In this document: piece by piece, positions 17,501 to 25,828 of the stretch
Layout: every line of letters begins with the position of its first letter
Position numbering within the stretch: position 1 is the stretch's first letter
From: Mesobacillus boroniphilus
GTDB taxonomy: Bacteria; Bacillota; Bacilli; Bacillales; Cytobacillaceae
Reading direction: 5' to 3'
Length of the DNA: 64,000 nucleotides
Assembly: GCF_018424685.1 (NCBI RefSeq)
Contig: NZ_QTKX01000001.1
Coordinates: 620,001 to 684,000, forward strand
Notes under the pieces: model-generated
The model's database searches: none
What the model was told of the DNA's origin: nothing
Seen by the model: the letters and a program-made list of their open reading frames with translations, nothing else
Position numbers and translations under genes: made by a program

Positions 17501-18111
17501 CGGTAAACCTTGGCGCGATTGAAGAATACGAGCGTGTTTCAGAGCGTTATGATTTCCTGTTGGAGCAGAAGAATGACCTCCAGGAAGCAAAGGACACATT
17601 ATTCCTTGTTATCGATGAAATGGACCACGAAATGAAAAAACGCTTTGAACATACCTTCACCGCCATCCGCTCACACTTTGAGTCTGTCTTCCAGGCATTG
17701 TTTGGCGGCGGCAGAGCAGATTTAAGGCTGACACAGCCAGAAGACCTGTTGAACACCGGGGTCGAAATTGTCGCCCAGCCACCCGGGAAGAAGCTGCAAA
17801 ACCTCGGGCTATTATCCGGCGGTGAGCGAGCATTGACCGCAATTGCTCTGTTGTTTTCCATCCTTAAAGTCCGTCCAGTACCATTCTGTATCCTGGATGA
17901 GGTGGAAGCTGCATTGGATGAAGCCAATGTATATCGTTTCGCTCAATACCTAAAGAAATATCGTGATGAAACACAATTTATTGTCATCACACATCGCAAA
18001 GGTACAATGGAGGAAGCGGATGTCCTCTATGGTGTAACCATGCAGGAGTCAGGAGTATCCAAGCTGGTATCTGTCCGGCTTGAGGATTCAAAAGAACTAG
18101 TAAAAGCTTAA
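14545..18111 (+). CDS. smc: Chromosome segregation protein SMC
   Basis: SMC is the ATPase of condensin; with ScpA/ScpB it is loaded at parS by ParB and aligns chromosome arms. The 1188-aa protein has an N-terminal head with GPNGSGKS at 31-38, long coiled coils (about 170-510 and 660-1010), a hinge (about 520-640) containing the GGSMTGGA glycine motif just after it, and a C-terminal head with LSGGE (S1091-E1094) and Walker B ILDE (D1118, E1119). TTG 14545 is the start: AAAGGGAG lies 8 nt upstream and the peptide begins FLKRLDVVGFKSF as in relatives. Confidence 0.98.
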   Translation: MFLKRLDVVGFKSFAERISVEFVPGVTAVVGPNGSGKSNITDSIRWVLGEQSAKSLRGSKMEDIIFAGSDSRKPLNFAEVTLTLDNEDQSLPLDYNEVSVTRRVYRSGDSEYLINKQNCRLKDIVDLFMDSGLGREAFSIISQGRVEEILNSKPEDRRTIFEEAAGVLKYKSRKKKAENKLFETQENLNRVTDIIHELEGQVEPLKIQASIAKDYLQQKEELEQIEVALTAYEIEDLHGRWEQLSKQLEQHKEDEIKQSAVLQKKEAEIEKMRDQLAALDESVSDLQNVLLHASEELEKLEGRREVLKERKKNASQNKGQLEKNIEELSSSIAMLDNQKAEYEESVSVLAAEASALQKVLQQKQEQLKLYSEDVEHRIDSIKSDYIEVLNEQAGAKNEKIYIEQQLQQQAAKGSRLDNDNDRFVSIRDEINERKAEIEKKVASSQQELEDQARIYFEEQKRFESLRNNYEKQEKTLYQAYQYLQQAKSKKEMLEEMEEDYSGFFQGVKEVLKARDTLLQGIEGAIAELINVPKQYEMAIETALGGAMQHIVVQNEENARAAIQFLKQKSYGRATFLPLSIIKGKYLASSQLALLSGNSAYIGTAADLIQFDQKYAEVVKSLLGNVVIARDLKGANEIAKMLQYRSRIVTLDGDVVNPGGSMTGGAVKQKSSSLLSRKGELEDLTNKLTDMEEKTSLLESKVKSLKAETQASEARMEELRKTGEELRFEQQSLKGDLREVELEQKNINERLSVYDSEKTQLDSDKEKLESRLVELDGLLAKYRQDLVQFDKEIERLTELKNSNSTSKDALISEISDLKISLASKKEQLSHVKEKLDSAVLQAEEQSKKLDILKEDLSLLSSEMTDSSSGETHLEEAAKRKLQDKNETLKLISSRRHERLELQNKLEDHELESKELRRLLKGINEVLKDEEVKLNRLDVELDNKLAHLREEYLLSYEAAKEQYPLTIPADEARRRVKLIKMAIEELGTVNLGAIEEYERVSERYDFLLEQKNDLQEAKDTLFLVIDEMDHEMKKRFEHTFTAIRSHFESVFQALFGGGRADLRLTQPEDLLNTGVEIVAQPPGKKLQNLGLLSGGERALTAIALLFSILKVRPVPFCILDEVEAALDEANVYRFAQYLKKYRDETQFIVITHRKGTMEEADVLYGVTMQESGVSKLVSVRLEDSKELVKA

Positions 18112-18126
18112 GAAAAGTGCAATTAC

Positions 18127-18187
18127 CTCGTTCCGCCTCGAGGAGTTAAGCCGTTTCTGGTCAATACTCGAAGCGAAGCGGAACGAG
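18127..18187 (+). repeat. Long inverted repeat between smc and ftsY
   Basis: CTCGTTCCGC (18127-18136) and GCGGAACGAG (18178-18187) are perfect 10-bp inverted arms; inside them CCTCGAG and ACTCGAAGCG are partly complementary. There is no T-run after it, so it is not a classical terminator. It may be another palindromic repeat type or a processing site. Confidence 0.6.
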
Positions 18188-18222
18188 ATAATATTGAAAT
18201 GAAGTAGGAAGGCGATGGGACT

Positions 18223-19227
18223 GTGAGTTTTTTTAAGAAATTAAAAGAAAAATTTACGACGCAGACTGAAAGTGTCACAGAGAAATTCAAAGATGGGTTG
18301 ACGAAAACAAGGGATAATTTCTCTAACAAAGTAAATGATCTCGTTTCACGTTACCGTAAAGTGGATGAAGAGTTTTTCGAAGAACTTGAAGAGATTTTAA
18401 TTCAGGCGGATGTCGGATTTGAGACAGTCATGGAATTGATCGAGGAGTTAAAGAAGGAAGTTAAACGGCGCAACATCCAGGACACGAAAGACGTTCAAGC
18501 TGTTATTTCTGAAAAGCTGGTTGATATCTATGAGGACGGCTCCGGTGATGATTCGTTCAAACTGAACATTCAAGAAGGTGAGCTGACAATTATATTATTC
18601 GTTGGTGTTAATGGTGTCGGCAAAACAACGACTATTGGTAAATTAGCCCATAAATTCAAGAGTGAAGGAAAGAACGTCCTTCTTGCGGCAGGAGATACAT
18701 TCCGCGCTGGTGCAATCGAACAGCTTGAAGTCTGGGGGGAGCGCGTTGGTGTCGACGTCATAAAGCAAGCAGAAGGTTCAGACCCCGCTGCCGTCATGTA
18801 TGATGCTGTCCAGTCTGCAAAATCGCGAAAGGCAGATATCCTGATTTGCGATACTGCGGGCAGATTGCAAAACAAGGTCAACCTCATGAAAGAGCTAGAA
18901 AAGGTAAAGCGTGTTATCGAACGCGAGGTGCCGGAAGCCCCGCATGAAGTCCTGCTTGTGCTTGATGCGACGACTGGACAGAACGCCTTGATCCAGGCTA
19001 AAACCTTTAAAGAAGCAACTGACGTTAGCGGCATCGTCCTGACGAAACTCGATGGAACGGCGAAGGGCGGAATCGTACTTGCAATCCGCAATGAGCTGAA
19101 CATTCCCGTTAAATTTGTAGGACTAGGCGAAAAAATGGATGATCTTCAGGAATTCGATCCTGAAAGGTATGTTTATGGACTGTTCGCTGACCTGGTCGAA
19201 GAAGAGGAAGCAACGGAAGAATCTTGA
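18223..19227 (+). CDS. ftsY: Signal recognition particle receptor FtsY
   Basis: FtsY is the membrane-associated GTPase receptor that docks SRP-ribosome complexes at the translocon. The 334-aa protein has a short charged A domain, then the NG domain: GVNGVGKTTT starting at 128 (K134), DTAGR from 210 and TKLD at 274-277. GTG 18223 is chosen; AGGAAGGCGATGGGA lies upstream and the peptide starts MSFFKKLKEKF. It is followed by a promoter and the ylxM-ffh pair, its SRP partners. Confidence 0.97.
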   Translation: MSFFKKLKEKFTTQTESVTEKFKDGLTKTRDNFSNKVNDLVSRYRKVDEEFFEELEEILIQADVGFETVMELIEELKKEVKRRNIQDTKDVQAVISEKLVDIYEDGSGDDSFKLNIQEGELTIILFVGVNGVGKTTTIGKLAHKFKSEGKNVLLAAGDTFRAGAIEQLEVWGERVGVDVIKQAEGSDPAAVMYDAVQSAKSRKADILICDTAGRLQNKVNLMKELEKVKRVIEREVPEAPHEVLLVLDATTGQNALIQAKTFKEATDVSGIVLTKLDGTAKGGIVLAIRNELNIPVKFVGLGEKMDDLQEFDPERYVYGLFADLVEEEEATEES

Positions 19228-19258
19228 TATACCAACAAATTGCTGTAAAGAACTTTTC

Positions 19259-19287
19259 TTGACAGGAAAGATGATCGTGTGTAAAAT
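19259..19287 (+). promoter_or_regulatory. Sigma-A promoter of ylxM-ffh
   Basis: TTGACA (19259-19264) and TAAAAT (19282-19287) are 17 nt apart, a near-consensus promoter 41 nt before the ylxM start. Confidence 0.75.
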
Positions 19288-19327
19288 CTTAATGTAAAGG
19301 TATTTCACTTAACATGGGGGAATCGAA

Positions 19328-19657
19328 ATGCTTGAGAAAACGAACCGCATGAATTATTTGTATGACTTTTATCAGGCATTGCTTACTCCAAAACAAAGCA
19401 GTTATATGGCTCTATACTATCTTGATGACTATTCGCTCGGGGAAATTGCTGAAGAATATGATGTTAGCCGTCAGGCTGTATACGACAACATCAAGCGTAC
19501 GGAAGCGATGCTCGAGGAGTACGAAGAGAAGCTATTGTTGTTCGAAAAATTCCAGAAAAGAAGTAAGCTGATTTCAAAAATGAAAGAGCTTGTGGAAAAT
19601 GGAGAGAACAACCAAGACTTAAATGAAATGATAGCCGAGCTTGAGAAATTAGACTAG
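19328..19657 (+). CDS. ylxM: SRP-associated HTH protein YlxM
   Basis: YlxM-family proteins are small helix-turn-helix proteins encoded with ffh; the Streptococcus homologue binds SRP and stimulates its GTPase. The 109-aa sequence has a sigma-like HTH ([29 protein letters not shown] region, about residues 20-50, cut short here) and a charged C-terminal helix. It lies 13 nt before ffh and shares its promoter. The function in Bacillus is not well defined. Confidence 0.9.
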   Translation: MLEKTNRMNYLYDFYQALLTPKQSSYMALYYLDDYSLGEIAEEYDVSRQAVYDNIKRTEAMLEEYEEKLLLFEKFQKRSKLISKMKELVENGENNQDLNEMIAELEKLD

Positions 19658-19670
19658 GGAGGCACATGAT

Positions 19671-21023
19671 ATGGCATTTGAAGGATTGGCCGACCGACTG
19701 CAAAATACGATGCAAAAAATCCGCGGAAAAGGCAAGGTTTCAGAAGCGGATGTAAAAGAAATGATGCGAGAGGTCCGTCTGGCTCTACTTGAGGCTGACG
19801 TTAACTTTAAAGTTGTAAAAGACTTCGTAAAGAAAGTCACTGAAAGGGCAGTTGGCCAGGAGGTTGTAAAAAGCCTGACACCGGGCCAGCAGGTCATTAA
19901 GGTTGTTAAAGAAGAACTTACCGAGTTGATGGGCGGTGAGCAAAGCAAGATTGCTGCCGCAAATCGCCCGCCGACAGTCATCATGATGGTCGGACTTCAA
20001 GGGGCAGGTAAAACGACAACAACCGGAAAGCTTGCAAATCTCCTTCGTAAAAAATACAACCGTAAGCCCTTGCTTGTAGCGGCGGATATTTATCGTCCAG
20101 CTGCCATCAAACAGCTTGAGACGCTCGGCAAGCAATTGAGTATGCCGGTTTTCTCACTGGGAGATCAGGTCAGCCCTGTTGAAATCGCAAAGCAGGCAAT
20201 TGCCAAGGCGAAGGAAGACCATAATGACTATGTTCTGATAGATACTGCTGGTCGTCTTCATGTTGACGAAAACTTGATGGATGAGCTTAAGCAGATTAAA
20301 GAGCTCTCAAAACCTGATGAAATCTTCCTTGTCGTCGACGCGATGACAGGCCAAGATGCTGTCAATGTTGCCCAGAGCTTCAATGAACAGCTAGGCTTGA
20401 CTGGTGTCGTCCTGACTAAGCTTGACGGTGATACACGAGGCGGTGCCGCTCTATCTATCCGCGCTGTAACCAATACCCCGATCAAATTTGTCGGTCTTGG
20501 TGAAAAGCTTGATGCTCTAGAGGCATTCCACCCTGAAAGAATGGCATCAAGAATTCTGGGAATGGGTGACGTCCTTACTCTGATTGAGAAGGCCCAGGCA
20601 AACGTCGATGAAGAAAAGGCGAAAGAGCTCGAGAAGAAAATGCGTACAGCATCATTTACCCTTGATGACTTCCTGGACCAGCTTGGCCAGGTGAGGAAGA
20701 TGGGACCATTGGATGAAATCCTGAAAATGATGCCGGGTGCGAATAAAATCAAGGGCATGAACAATCTTCAAATCGATGAAAAGCAAATCTCGCATGTTGA
20801 GGCGATCATTCAGTCGATGACGGCTAACGAAAAGACTCATCCGGAAATCATCAACGCCAACAGGCGGAAAAGAATTGCGAAGGGAAGCGGTACATCCATC
20901 CAGGAAGTCAACCGTCTGCTTAAGCAGTTTGAAGACATGAAAAAGATGATGAAACAGATGACGAACATGCAGCAAAAAGGCAAGAAAAAAGGCGGTTTCA
21001 AGTTGCCGTTCAACCCTTTTTAA
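19671..21023 (+). CDS. ffh: Signal recognition particle protein Ffh
   Basis: Ffh binds hydrophobic signal peptides and scRNA and delivers ribosomes to FtsY. The 450-aa protein shows the N domain (about 1-95), the G domain with GLQGAGKTTT from 108 (K114), DTAGR and TKLDG, and a C-terminal M domain rich in Met (MKKMMKQMTNMQQ) ending in a basic GKKKGG tail. It starts 13 nt after ylxM. Confidence 0.98.
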   Translation: MAFEGLADRLQNTMQKIRGKGKVSEADVKEMMREVRLALLEADVNFKVVKDFVKKVTERAVGQEVVKSLTPGQQVIKVVKEELTELMGGEQSKIAAANRPPTVIMMVGLQGAGKTTTTGKLANLLRKKYNRKPLLVAADIYRPAAIKQLETLGKQLSMPVFSLGDQVSPVEIAKQAIAKAKEDHNDYVLIDTAGRLHVDENLMDELKQIKELSKPDEIFLVVDAMTGQDAVNVAQSFNEQLGLTGVVLTKLDGDTRGGAALSIRAVTNTPIKFVGLGEKLDALEAFHPERMASRILGMGDVLTLIEKAQANVDEEKAKELEKKMRTASFTLDDFLDQLGQVRKMGPLDEILKMMPGANKIKGMNNLQIDEKQISHVEAIIQSMTANEKTHPEIINANRRKRIAKGSGTSIQEVNRLLKQFEDMKKMMKQMTNMQQKGKKKGGFKLPFNPF

Positions 21024-21064
21024 CTTGTAAATTCAGGAATTTTCAGTCTGTAAAGAAAAAACCC

Positions 21065-21093
21065 TTTACAAGCTGTTTTCAATTTGATATTAT
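21065..21093 (+). promoter_or_regulatory. Probable sigma-A promoter of rpsP
   Basis: TTTACA (21065-21070) and TATTAT (21088-21093) are 17 nt apart. An upstream CTTGTAAA at 21024-21031 could pair with TTTACAAG at 21065-21072, covering the -35; this may serve as a weak ffh terminator. Confidence 0.55.
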
Positions 21094-21132
21094 TCTATCT
21101 TGTGTGAAACTATTCGGAGGTGCTTATTTAAA

Positions 21133-21405
21133 ATGGCAGTAAAAATTCGTTTAAAGCGTATGGGAGCTAAAAAGTCTCCTTTCTATCGTATTGTAGTAGC
21201 TGATTCCCGTTCACCACGTGACGGCCGTTTCATCGAGTCTGTAGGAACTTACAACCCAGTTGCTCAACCTGCACAGGTTGAACTTAACGAAGAGTTGGTT
21301 CTTAAGTGGTTGAACGACGGTGCAAAACCATCTGATACAGTGCGTAACTTGTTCTCTAAGCAAGGTATCATGGAAAAATTCCACAACTCAAAGCTTAGCA
21401 AGTAA
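21133..21405 (+). CDS. rpsP: 30S ribosomal protein S16
   Basis: S16 is a small-subunit protein that helps 30S assembly. The 90-residue protein begins [20 protein letters not shown], the usual family N-terminus. An in-frame start at 21100 would add 11 residues but overlaps the probable promoter region, and GGAGGTG at 21116-21122 fits ATG 21133. It leads rpsP-khpA. Confidence 0.98.
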   Translation: MAVKIRLKRMGAKKSPFYRIVVADSRSPRDGRFIESVGTYNPVAQPAQVELNEELVLKWLNDGAKPSDTVRNLFSKQGIMEKFHNSKLSK

Positions 21406-21407
21406 TT

Positions 21408-21650
21408 GTGGACACGCCCATGAAAGAATTAATCGAGACGATCGTGAAGCCACTTGTTGATTTTCCTGAAGATGTCCATGTAAATGAACATGAAGAGGAT
21501 CAGCGCGTAACCTATAAGCTTTCCGTCAACAAAAGTGATATGGGCAAAGTAATTGGAAAGCAGGGGCGCGTTGCAAAGGCGATTCGAACAGTAGTCTATG
21601 CAGCAGGCTCATCACAGCAAAAGAAGATTTTCTTGGAAATCGTCGAATAA
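21408..21650 (+). CDS. khpA: KH-domain RNA-binding protein KhpA
   Basis: KhpA is a small KH-domain protein that pairs with KhpB (Jag/EloR) and influences RNA metabolism and cell elongation. The 80-aa sequence contains the KH GxxG motif in MGKVIGKQGRVAKAIRTVV. The start is uncertain: GTG 21408, 2 nt after the rpsP stop, or ATG 21420; neither has a strong Shine-Dalgarno, so translation is probably coupled to rpsP. A terminator follows. Confidence 0.92.
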   Translation: MDTPMKELIETIVKPLVDFPEDVHVNEHEEDQRVTYKLSVNKSDMGKVIGKQGRVAKAIRTVVYAAGSSQQKKIFLEIVE

Positions 21651-21703
21651 TAACAATCAGCTGCGTAAGCAGAATGTAGATCATTCTATAAATGATTGTG
21701 CTT

Positions 21704-21733
21704 AAAAGGGAGGGGTAACCCTCCTTTTTTCTA
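21704..21733 (+). terminator. Rho-independent terminator after khpA
   Basis: AAAAGGGAGGG (21704-21714), loop GTAA, CCCTCC and a six-T tract form an 11-bp stem running into the T-run. Confidence 0.82.
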
Positions 21734-21805
21734 TTTGCAGAAATTAATGTATAATAGATACTTGATATAATGATAAATTATTTAGACACCATTGTTGTTT
21801 GTAAT

Positions 21806-21868
21806 AAGCCCTGAAAGGGTCTGAAGAACGAGTCCTAGGCTCTGGAATACAAGCCCTGAAATGGCCTG
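21806..21868 (+). repeat. Short direct repeat in the ylqD leader
   Basis: AAGCCCTGAAAGGGTCTG (21806-21823) and AAGCCCTGAAATGGCCTG (21851-21868) differ at two positions and are 45 nt apart start to start. They lie in the leader of ylqD after the khpA terminator. Purpose unknown. Confidence 0.65.
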
Positions 21869-21911
21869 GAAAATAATGCTGTGATAAGGTTGGCTTTAAG
21901 GAGGAAATGCT

Positions 21912-22304
21912 TTGAAGGTACTGCAAACAATCATTGTCAAACAGGTACTGACAGAAGAAAGCAAGGAAAGAATCCACCAAAAATATCACTCCAGAAAGCT
22001 TCAGCTGCAGAAGGAATGCGATCAACTAAGATTTGAATTGAAGAAGCTAGAAAAATCCAGGAAGTTTCCGCCTGAAACATTGAAGAAGCATTTTGAACAA
22101 GAAATAAAAGTTCATAAAGAAAAAATTAAGCTTCTGGATTTTCAAATAGAACAACTACATATTCTTCCGCTTGGGAGTGAAATTAAAGAAACGGAGTTGG
22201 AAGGAATCGTCGAAGTAAGTGTTGGCGACCAATGGGATGAGTTTCTTTCGTCAAAGACTATTATTGTAAAAGATGGCATCGTGGCCGAAATTCGCGAGAG
22301 GTGA
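21912..22304 (+). CDS. ylqD: YlqD family protein
   Basis: A 130-residue charged protein of the YlqD family, function unknown. A central helix-rich region (about residues 18-70, with many Glu/Lys) looks like a coiled coil; the C-terminal half (LEGIVEVSVGDQWDEF) is predicted to be beta. TTG 21912 is chosen because AAGGAGG lies 7 nt upstream. It precedes rimM by 7 nt in the conserved order khpA-ylqD-rimM-trmD-rplS, hinting at a role near ribosome maturation (inference). Confidence 0.85.
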   Translation: MKVLQTIIVKQVLTEESKERIHQKYHSRKLQLQKECDQLRFELKKLEKSRKFPPETLKKHFEQEIKVHKEKIKLLDFQIEQLHILPLGSEIKETELEGIVEVSVGDQWDEFLSSKTIIVKDGIVAEIRER

Positions 22305-22311
22305 TTGAGCA

Positions 22312-22830
22312 ATGGAAAAGTATTTTAATGTCGGAAAAATAGTAAATACACATGGCATTCGCGGGGAAGTGAGGGTGATATCAAGGACTGACTTTCCTGA
22401 AGAACGTTATAAGATAGGGAATTCTTTATTTTTATCTATGCCAGGTACAAAGGATCCGGAGGAATTGGTAGTGAAAAGCCATAGGACCCATAAGAATTTC
22501 AATCTTCTGACCTTTGAAGGCTTCGACAATGTCAACCAGGTAGAAAGAATGAAGGGTGGCATCCTCAAGGTTCCAGATACACAGCGCGGCAAACTAGAGG
22601 AAGGCGAGTTCTATTTCCAGGATATTATCGGCTGCAACATGGTTACGGCAGAAGGTGAAGAACTTGGCAAGGTAATCGAAATCTTGACTCCAGGTGCCAA
22701 TGATGTATGGGTTGTAAAGGGGGCCAACGGCAAGGAACTCCTGATTCCTTATATTGAAGACATAGTGAAAAAAGTAGACGTTAAAGAGAAAATTATTGTA
22801 ATTGAGCCGATGGAAGGGCTTCTGTCATGA
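22312..22830 (+). CDS. rimM: Ribosome maturation factor RimM
   Basis: RimM binds S19 and promotes maturation of the 30S head. The 172-aa protein has an N-terminal RimM barrel ([18 protein letters not shown] at the start) and a C-terminal PRC-barrel (about 95-170, [14 protein letters not shown]). Its last four bases overlap the trmD start as ATGA. Confidence 0.96.
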   Translation: MEKYFNVGKIVNTHGIRGEVRVISRTDFPEERYKIGNSLFLSMPGTKDPEELVVKSHRTHKNFNLLTFEGFDNVNQVERMKGGILKVPDTQRGKLEEGEFYFQDIIGCNMVTAEGEELGKVIEILTPGANDVWVVKGANGKELLIPYIEDIVKKVDVKEKIIVIEPMEGLLS

Positions 22831-23570
22831 TGAATATTGATGTCCTGTCTATTTTTCCAGAAATGTTTGAGGGTGTATTTGGCCATTCAATCCTGAAAAA
22901 GGCTGCTGAAAAAGGAGCTGCCGAATACAATGTCGTCAATTTCCGGGACTTTGCCGATAACAAGCATCAAACAGTGGATGACTATCCATATGGCGGAGGC
23001 GCTGGCATGGTGTTAAAACCACAGCCGATTTTCGATGCCGTATCTGATTTAAAGGAGCGCGCAAAAAGCACTTCACCAAGAGTAATCCTCATGTGCCCTC
23101 AGGGTGAACGGTATACACAGAAGAAAGCTGAAGAGCTGGCCAGGGAAGAGCATTTGATTTTTATCTGCGGCCATTATGAGGGATATGATGAGCGGATCCG
23201 TGAACATGTCATCACCGATGAGATTTCAATCGGAGATTATGTCCTGACCGGCGGGGAACTTGGAGCGATGGTTGTCATCGACAGTGTCGTGCGCTTGCTT
23301 CCCGGTGTACTGGGCAGTGAAGAGTCGCATATCCAGGATTCCTTTAGTACTGGCCTGCTCGAGCATCCACACTATACAAGACCGGCTGAATTTCGCGGAT
23401 TGAAGGTCCCGGATGTTTTGGTCTCTGGGAACCATAAGCTGATTGATGAATGGCGGATGAAAGAAAGTCTAAGAAGAACCCTGCAGCGTAGACCTGATCT
23501 TCTCGAAGAAGCAGAGCTGACAGAGCAGCAAAAAAAATGGCTGGAAGAACTGATAAAACTTAATGAATAA
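22827..23570 (+). CDS. trmD: tRNA (guanine-N1)-methyltransferase TrmD
   Basis: TrmD adds the m1G37 methyl group that prevents +1 frameshifting. The 247-aa SPOUT protein shows the trefoil-knot motifs: [29 protein letters not shown] and [22 protein letters not shown] 22827 overlaps rimM by 4 nt; a second ATG follows immediately at 22830 and cannot be excluded. It precedes the rplS promoter. Confidence 0.97.
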   Translation: MMNIDVLSIFPEMFEGVFGHSILKKAAEKGAAEYNVVNFRDFADNKHQTVDDYPYGGGAGMVLKPQPIFDAVSDLKERAKSTSPRVILMCPQGERYTQKKAEELAREEHLIFICGHYEGYDERIREHVITDEISIGDYVLTGGELGAMVVIDSVVRLLPGVLGSEESHIQDSFSTGLLEHPHYTRPAEFRGLKVPDVLVSGNHKLIDEWRMKESLRRTLQRRPDLLEEAELTEQQKKWLEELIKLNE

Positions 23571-23572
23571 TA

Positions 23573-23601
23573 TTGCAGTCAGGCCCTGTTTATGTTAAGA
23601 T
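23573..23601 (+). promoter_or_regulatory. Sigma-A promoter of rplS
   Basis: TTGCAG (23573-23578) and TAAGAT (23596-23601) are 17 nt apart, 3 nt after the trmD stop. Confidence 0.65.
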
Positions 23602-23607
23602 ACTTCT

Positions 23608-23700
23608 TGTGGCTAAAAGCAAACGTGCTGAATGTCACTTATAACAATGTTCCGCTGCAACGAAAGTGTGCAAGAGCATTCGTGGGAGGAGTTGAATACG
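23608..23700 (+). ncRNA. Probable L19 leader RNA
   Basis: A leader of about 90 nt lies between the promoter and rplS in the place where Bacillota carry the L19 leader, an autoregulatory structure. GC blocks such as TGTGGC, AACGTGCTG and CGAAAGTGTGCAAG could form its short stems. The family assignment rests on position; I could not run a covariance model. Confidence 0.5.
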
Positions 23701-24045
23701 ATGCAACAATTAATCGAAGAAATCACAAAAGCACAACTTCGCACTGATCTTCCATCTTTCCGTCCTGGTGACACTGTACGTGTACACGTTAAGGTTGTTG
23801 AAGGAACTCGCGAACGTATCCAGTTGTTTGAAGGTGTAGTGATTAAGCGTCGTGGTGGTGGAATCAGCGAAACTTTTACAGTACGTAAAGTTTCTTACGG
23901 AGTAGGCGTTGAGCGTGCTTTCCCTGTTCACACACCAAAAATTGCGAAGCTTGAAGTCATCCGCCGCGGTAAAGTCCGCCGTGCGAAACTTTACTACCTA
24001 CGTAACCTACGTGGTAAGAAAGCTCGTATCAAAGAAATTCGATAA
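23701..24045 (+). CDS. rplS: 50S ribosomal protein L19
   Basis: L19 lies at the subunit interface of the 50S ribosome. The 114-aa protein begins [20 protein letters not shown] and contains the conserved [20 protein letters not shown] and [10 protein letters not shown] segments. An in-frame upstream ATG at 23632 would add 23 residues but runs through the leader; GGGAGGAG supports ATG 23701. A terminator follows. Confidence 0.98.
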   Translation: MQQLIEEITKAQLRTDLPSFRPGDTVRVHVKVVEGTRERIQLFEGVVIKRRGGGISETFTVRKVSYGVGVERAFPVHTPKIAKLEVIRRGKVRRAKLYYLRNLRGKKARIKEIR

Positions 24046-24056
24046 GAATGAATGTC

Positions 24057-24090
24057 AAAAAGGAGCTTGCCTAGCCAAGCTCCTTTTTCA
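24057..24090 (+). terminator. Rho-independent terminator after rplS
   Basis: AAAAAGGAGCTTG (24057-24069) and CAAGCTCCTTTTT (24076-24088) form a perfect 13-bp stem ending in the T-run. Confidence 0.85.
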
Positions 24091-24249
24091 TTCAAATTCT
24101 TTTCCTGGCGAAATGCTAATAAATATAAGAGTGGAACTATTATTAAATTTATTTTAAAAATCATCGCCCATCGTGTTTATCTTGTCTGACTTATGTAAAA
24201 TAAAGTTATGTACTCAAAACAACATTTATTTTGGAATGGTGGGAAAAGA

Positions 24250-24804
24250 ATGGCCGAAAAAAAGAAGAATGAACTATGGGAATGGACGAAGGCACTTCTG
24301 ATTGCTGTCGTACTGGCAGCAGTTATTCGATACTTTTTATTTGCGCCAATAGTGGTAGACGGTTTATCCATGATGCCTACGCTCCATGACCAGGACAGGA
24401 TGATCGTGAACAAGCTAAGCTATAAAATTGGGGAGCCAGAAAGATTTGATATCATCGTCTTTCATGCACCCGAGAACAAAGATTACATAAAAAGAGTAAT
24501 CGGCCTTCCAGGCGATAAAGTAGAATATAAAAATGACATGCTATATGTGAATGGGAAAGCATACGAGGAACCGTACTTGGAAGAATATAAAAAACAGGTG
24601 ATTGATGGGCCGCTAACAGATCCTTTTACGCTTGAAGAGAAGATCGGCAGGGAGACTGTTCCAGAGGGCCACCTTTTCGTTATGGGCGATAATCGCCGTT
24701 TCAGCAAGGATAGCCGCCACATTGGCACCGTGCCTTTTGAAGAGGTGCTTGGCAAGACCAGCATCATCTATTGGCCTATTGAGGATATCCGTACTATAGA
24801 CTAG
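24250..24804 (+). CDS. Type I signal peptidase
   Basis: This membrane serine protease removes signal peptides from secreted proteins. The 184-aa protein has one N-terminal transmembrane helix (about 15-35) and the Ser/Lys dyad: Ser40 in DGLSMMPTL and Lys81 in DYIKRVIGLPGD; the box MGDNRRFSKDSR is also present. ATG 24250 is chosen over 24208 because GGTGGGA lies upstream of it. It is a P-type (SipS/SipT-like) peptidase, about the length of SipS. B. subtilis lacks a gene here, while several other Bacillaceae carry one between rplS and rbgA. Confidence 0.93.
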   Translation: MAEKKKNELWEWTKALLIAVVLAAVIRYFLFAPIVVDGLSMMPTLHDQDRMIVNKLSYKIGEPERFDIIVFHAPENKDYIKRVIGLPGDKVEYKNDMLYVNGKAYEEPYLEEYKKQVIDGPLTDPFTLEEKIGRETVPEGHLFVMGDNRRFSKDSRHIGTVPFEEVLGKTSIIYWPIEDIRTID

Positions 24805-24864
24805 GAAACGACAAGATCCCAACAGGCATATGGGAGATTGCAAAACAGATAGGAGGTGGCTGCT

Positions 24865-25746
24865 TTGACGATCCAATGGTTTCCAGGCCATATGGCGAAG
24901 GCTCGCAGAGAGGTCACGGAAAAATTAAAGCTCGTGGATGTTATCTTTGAATTGGTTGACGCACGGATACCGTATTCGTCCAGAAATCCAATGATTGATG
25001 AGATCATTCAGCACAAACCAAGAATTGTTTTACTGAATAAAGCGGATATGGCGGATAAAGCTGTTACAGAACAATGGCTGCGTTTCTACCGTGAAAAAGG
25101 AATTACTGCACTTGCGATCAACTCGCAAGCCGGAACTGGCTTAAAGCAAATAGTCCAGGAGTCCAAGGTCCTTCTAAAAGACAAGTTTGACCGCCTGAAA
25201 TCAAAAGGTGTAAAGCCAAGGGCAATCCGGGCAATGATTGTCGGCATCCCCAACGCTGGCAAATCGACCTTAATAAACAGGCTTGCCGGTAAAAATATCG
25301 CCCAGACCGGGAACAGGCCCGGCGTGACTAAATCCCAGCAATGGATCAAAGTCGGCAAGGAGTTAGAACTCCTCGATACTCCCGGAATCCTTTGGCCGAA
25401 GTTTGAGGACCAGGAAGTAGGAACGAAGCTTGCTGTTACAGGGGCAATCAAAGATACGATCCTTAATCTTCAGGATCTGGCCGTATATGCTTTGAGATTT
25501 TTAGAAAAGCATTATCCAGAACGCCTTCAGGAGAGATATAAGCTATCCGAGCTGCCAGAGGAAATCGTGGAGCTTTTTGATCAGATTGGCGATTTTCGCG
25601 GCTGCAGGATGCCTGGTGGATACGTTGATTATGACAAAGTCGCAGAGCTTGTAATCAGGGAAATACGGACAGAAAAACTAGGTCCGCTATCTTTTGAACG
25701 ACCTGGAGATTTAACCTCTGTAGAAGAAATAGAAAGTAACACCTAA
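24865..25746 (+). CDS. rbgA: Ribosome biogenesis GTPase RbgA (YlqF)
   Basis: RbgA drives a late step of 50S assembly and is essential in B. subtilis. The 293-aa protein is a circularly permuted GTPase: NKAD (G4) at 58-61 precedes GIPNAGKS (G1) at 127-134, and [11 protein letters not shown] is the G3 region. TTG 24865 ([17 protein letters not shown]) is chosen because AGGAGGTGG lies 5-6 nt before it; an in-frame GTG at 24856 falls inside that Shine-Dalgarno. A terminator follows. Confidence 0.97.
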   Translation: MTIQWFPGHMAKARREVTEKLKLVDVIFELVDARIPYSSRNPMIDEIIQHKPRIVLLNKADMADKAVTEQWLRFYREKGITALAINSQAGTGLKQIVQESKVLLKDKFDRLKSKGVKPRAIRAMIVGIPNAGKSTLINRLAGKNIAQTGNRPGVTKSQQWIKVGKELELLDTPGILWPKFEDQEVGTKLAVTGAIKDTILNLQDLAVYALRFLEKHYPERLQERYKLSELPEEIVELFDQIGDFRGCRMPGGYVDYDKVAELVIREIRTEKLGPLSFERPGDLTSVEEIESNT

Positions 25747-25782
25747 AAATAAAGGTCCTGAGTCCAGGGCCTTTATTTTTGG
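25745..25782 (+). terminator. Rho-independent terminator after rbgA
   Basis: A long stem (about 25746-25760 with 25764-25780; AAATAAAGGTCCTG against CAGGGCCTTTATTT, one mismatch) ends in TTTTT right after the stop codon. Confidence 0.8.
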
Positions 25783-25828
25783 TTTTATTTGCCGATACAT
25801 AATAAAGAAGTATTTTAGGAGAAATTTT

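Noticed and set aside
18116..18190. smc-ftsY inverted repeat as part of the main dispersed repeat family
   Set aside because: Its arms (CTCGTTCCGC/GCGGAACGAG) do not match the ends or modules of that family; only the common CCTCGAG word is shared.
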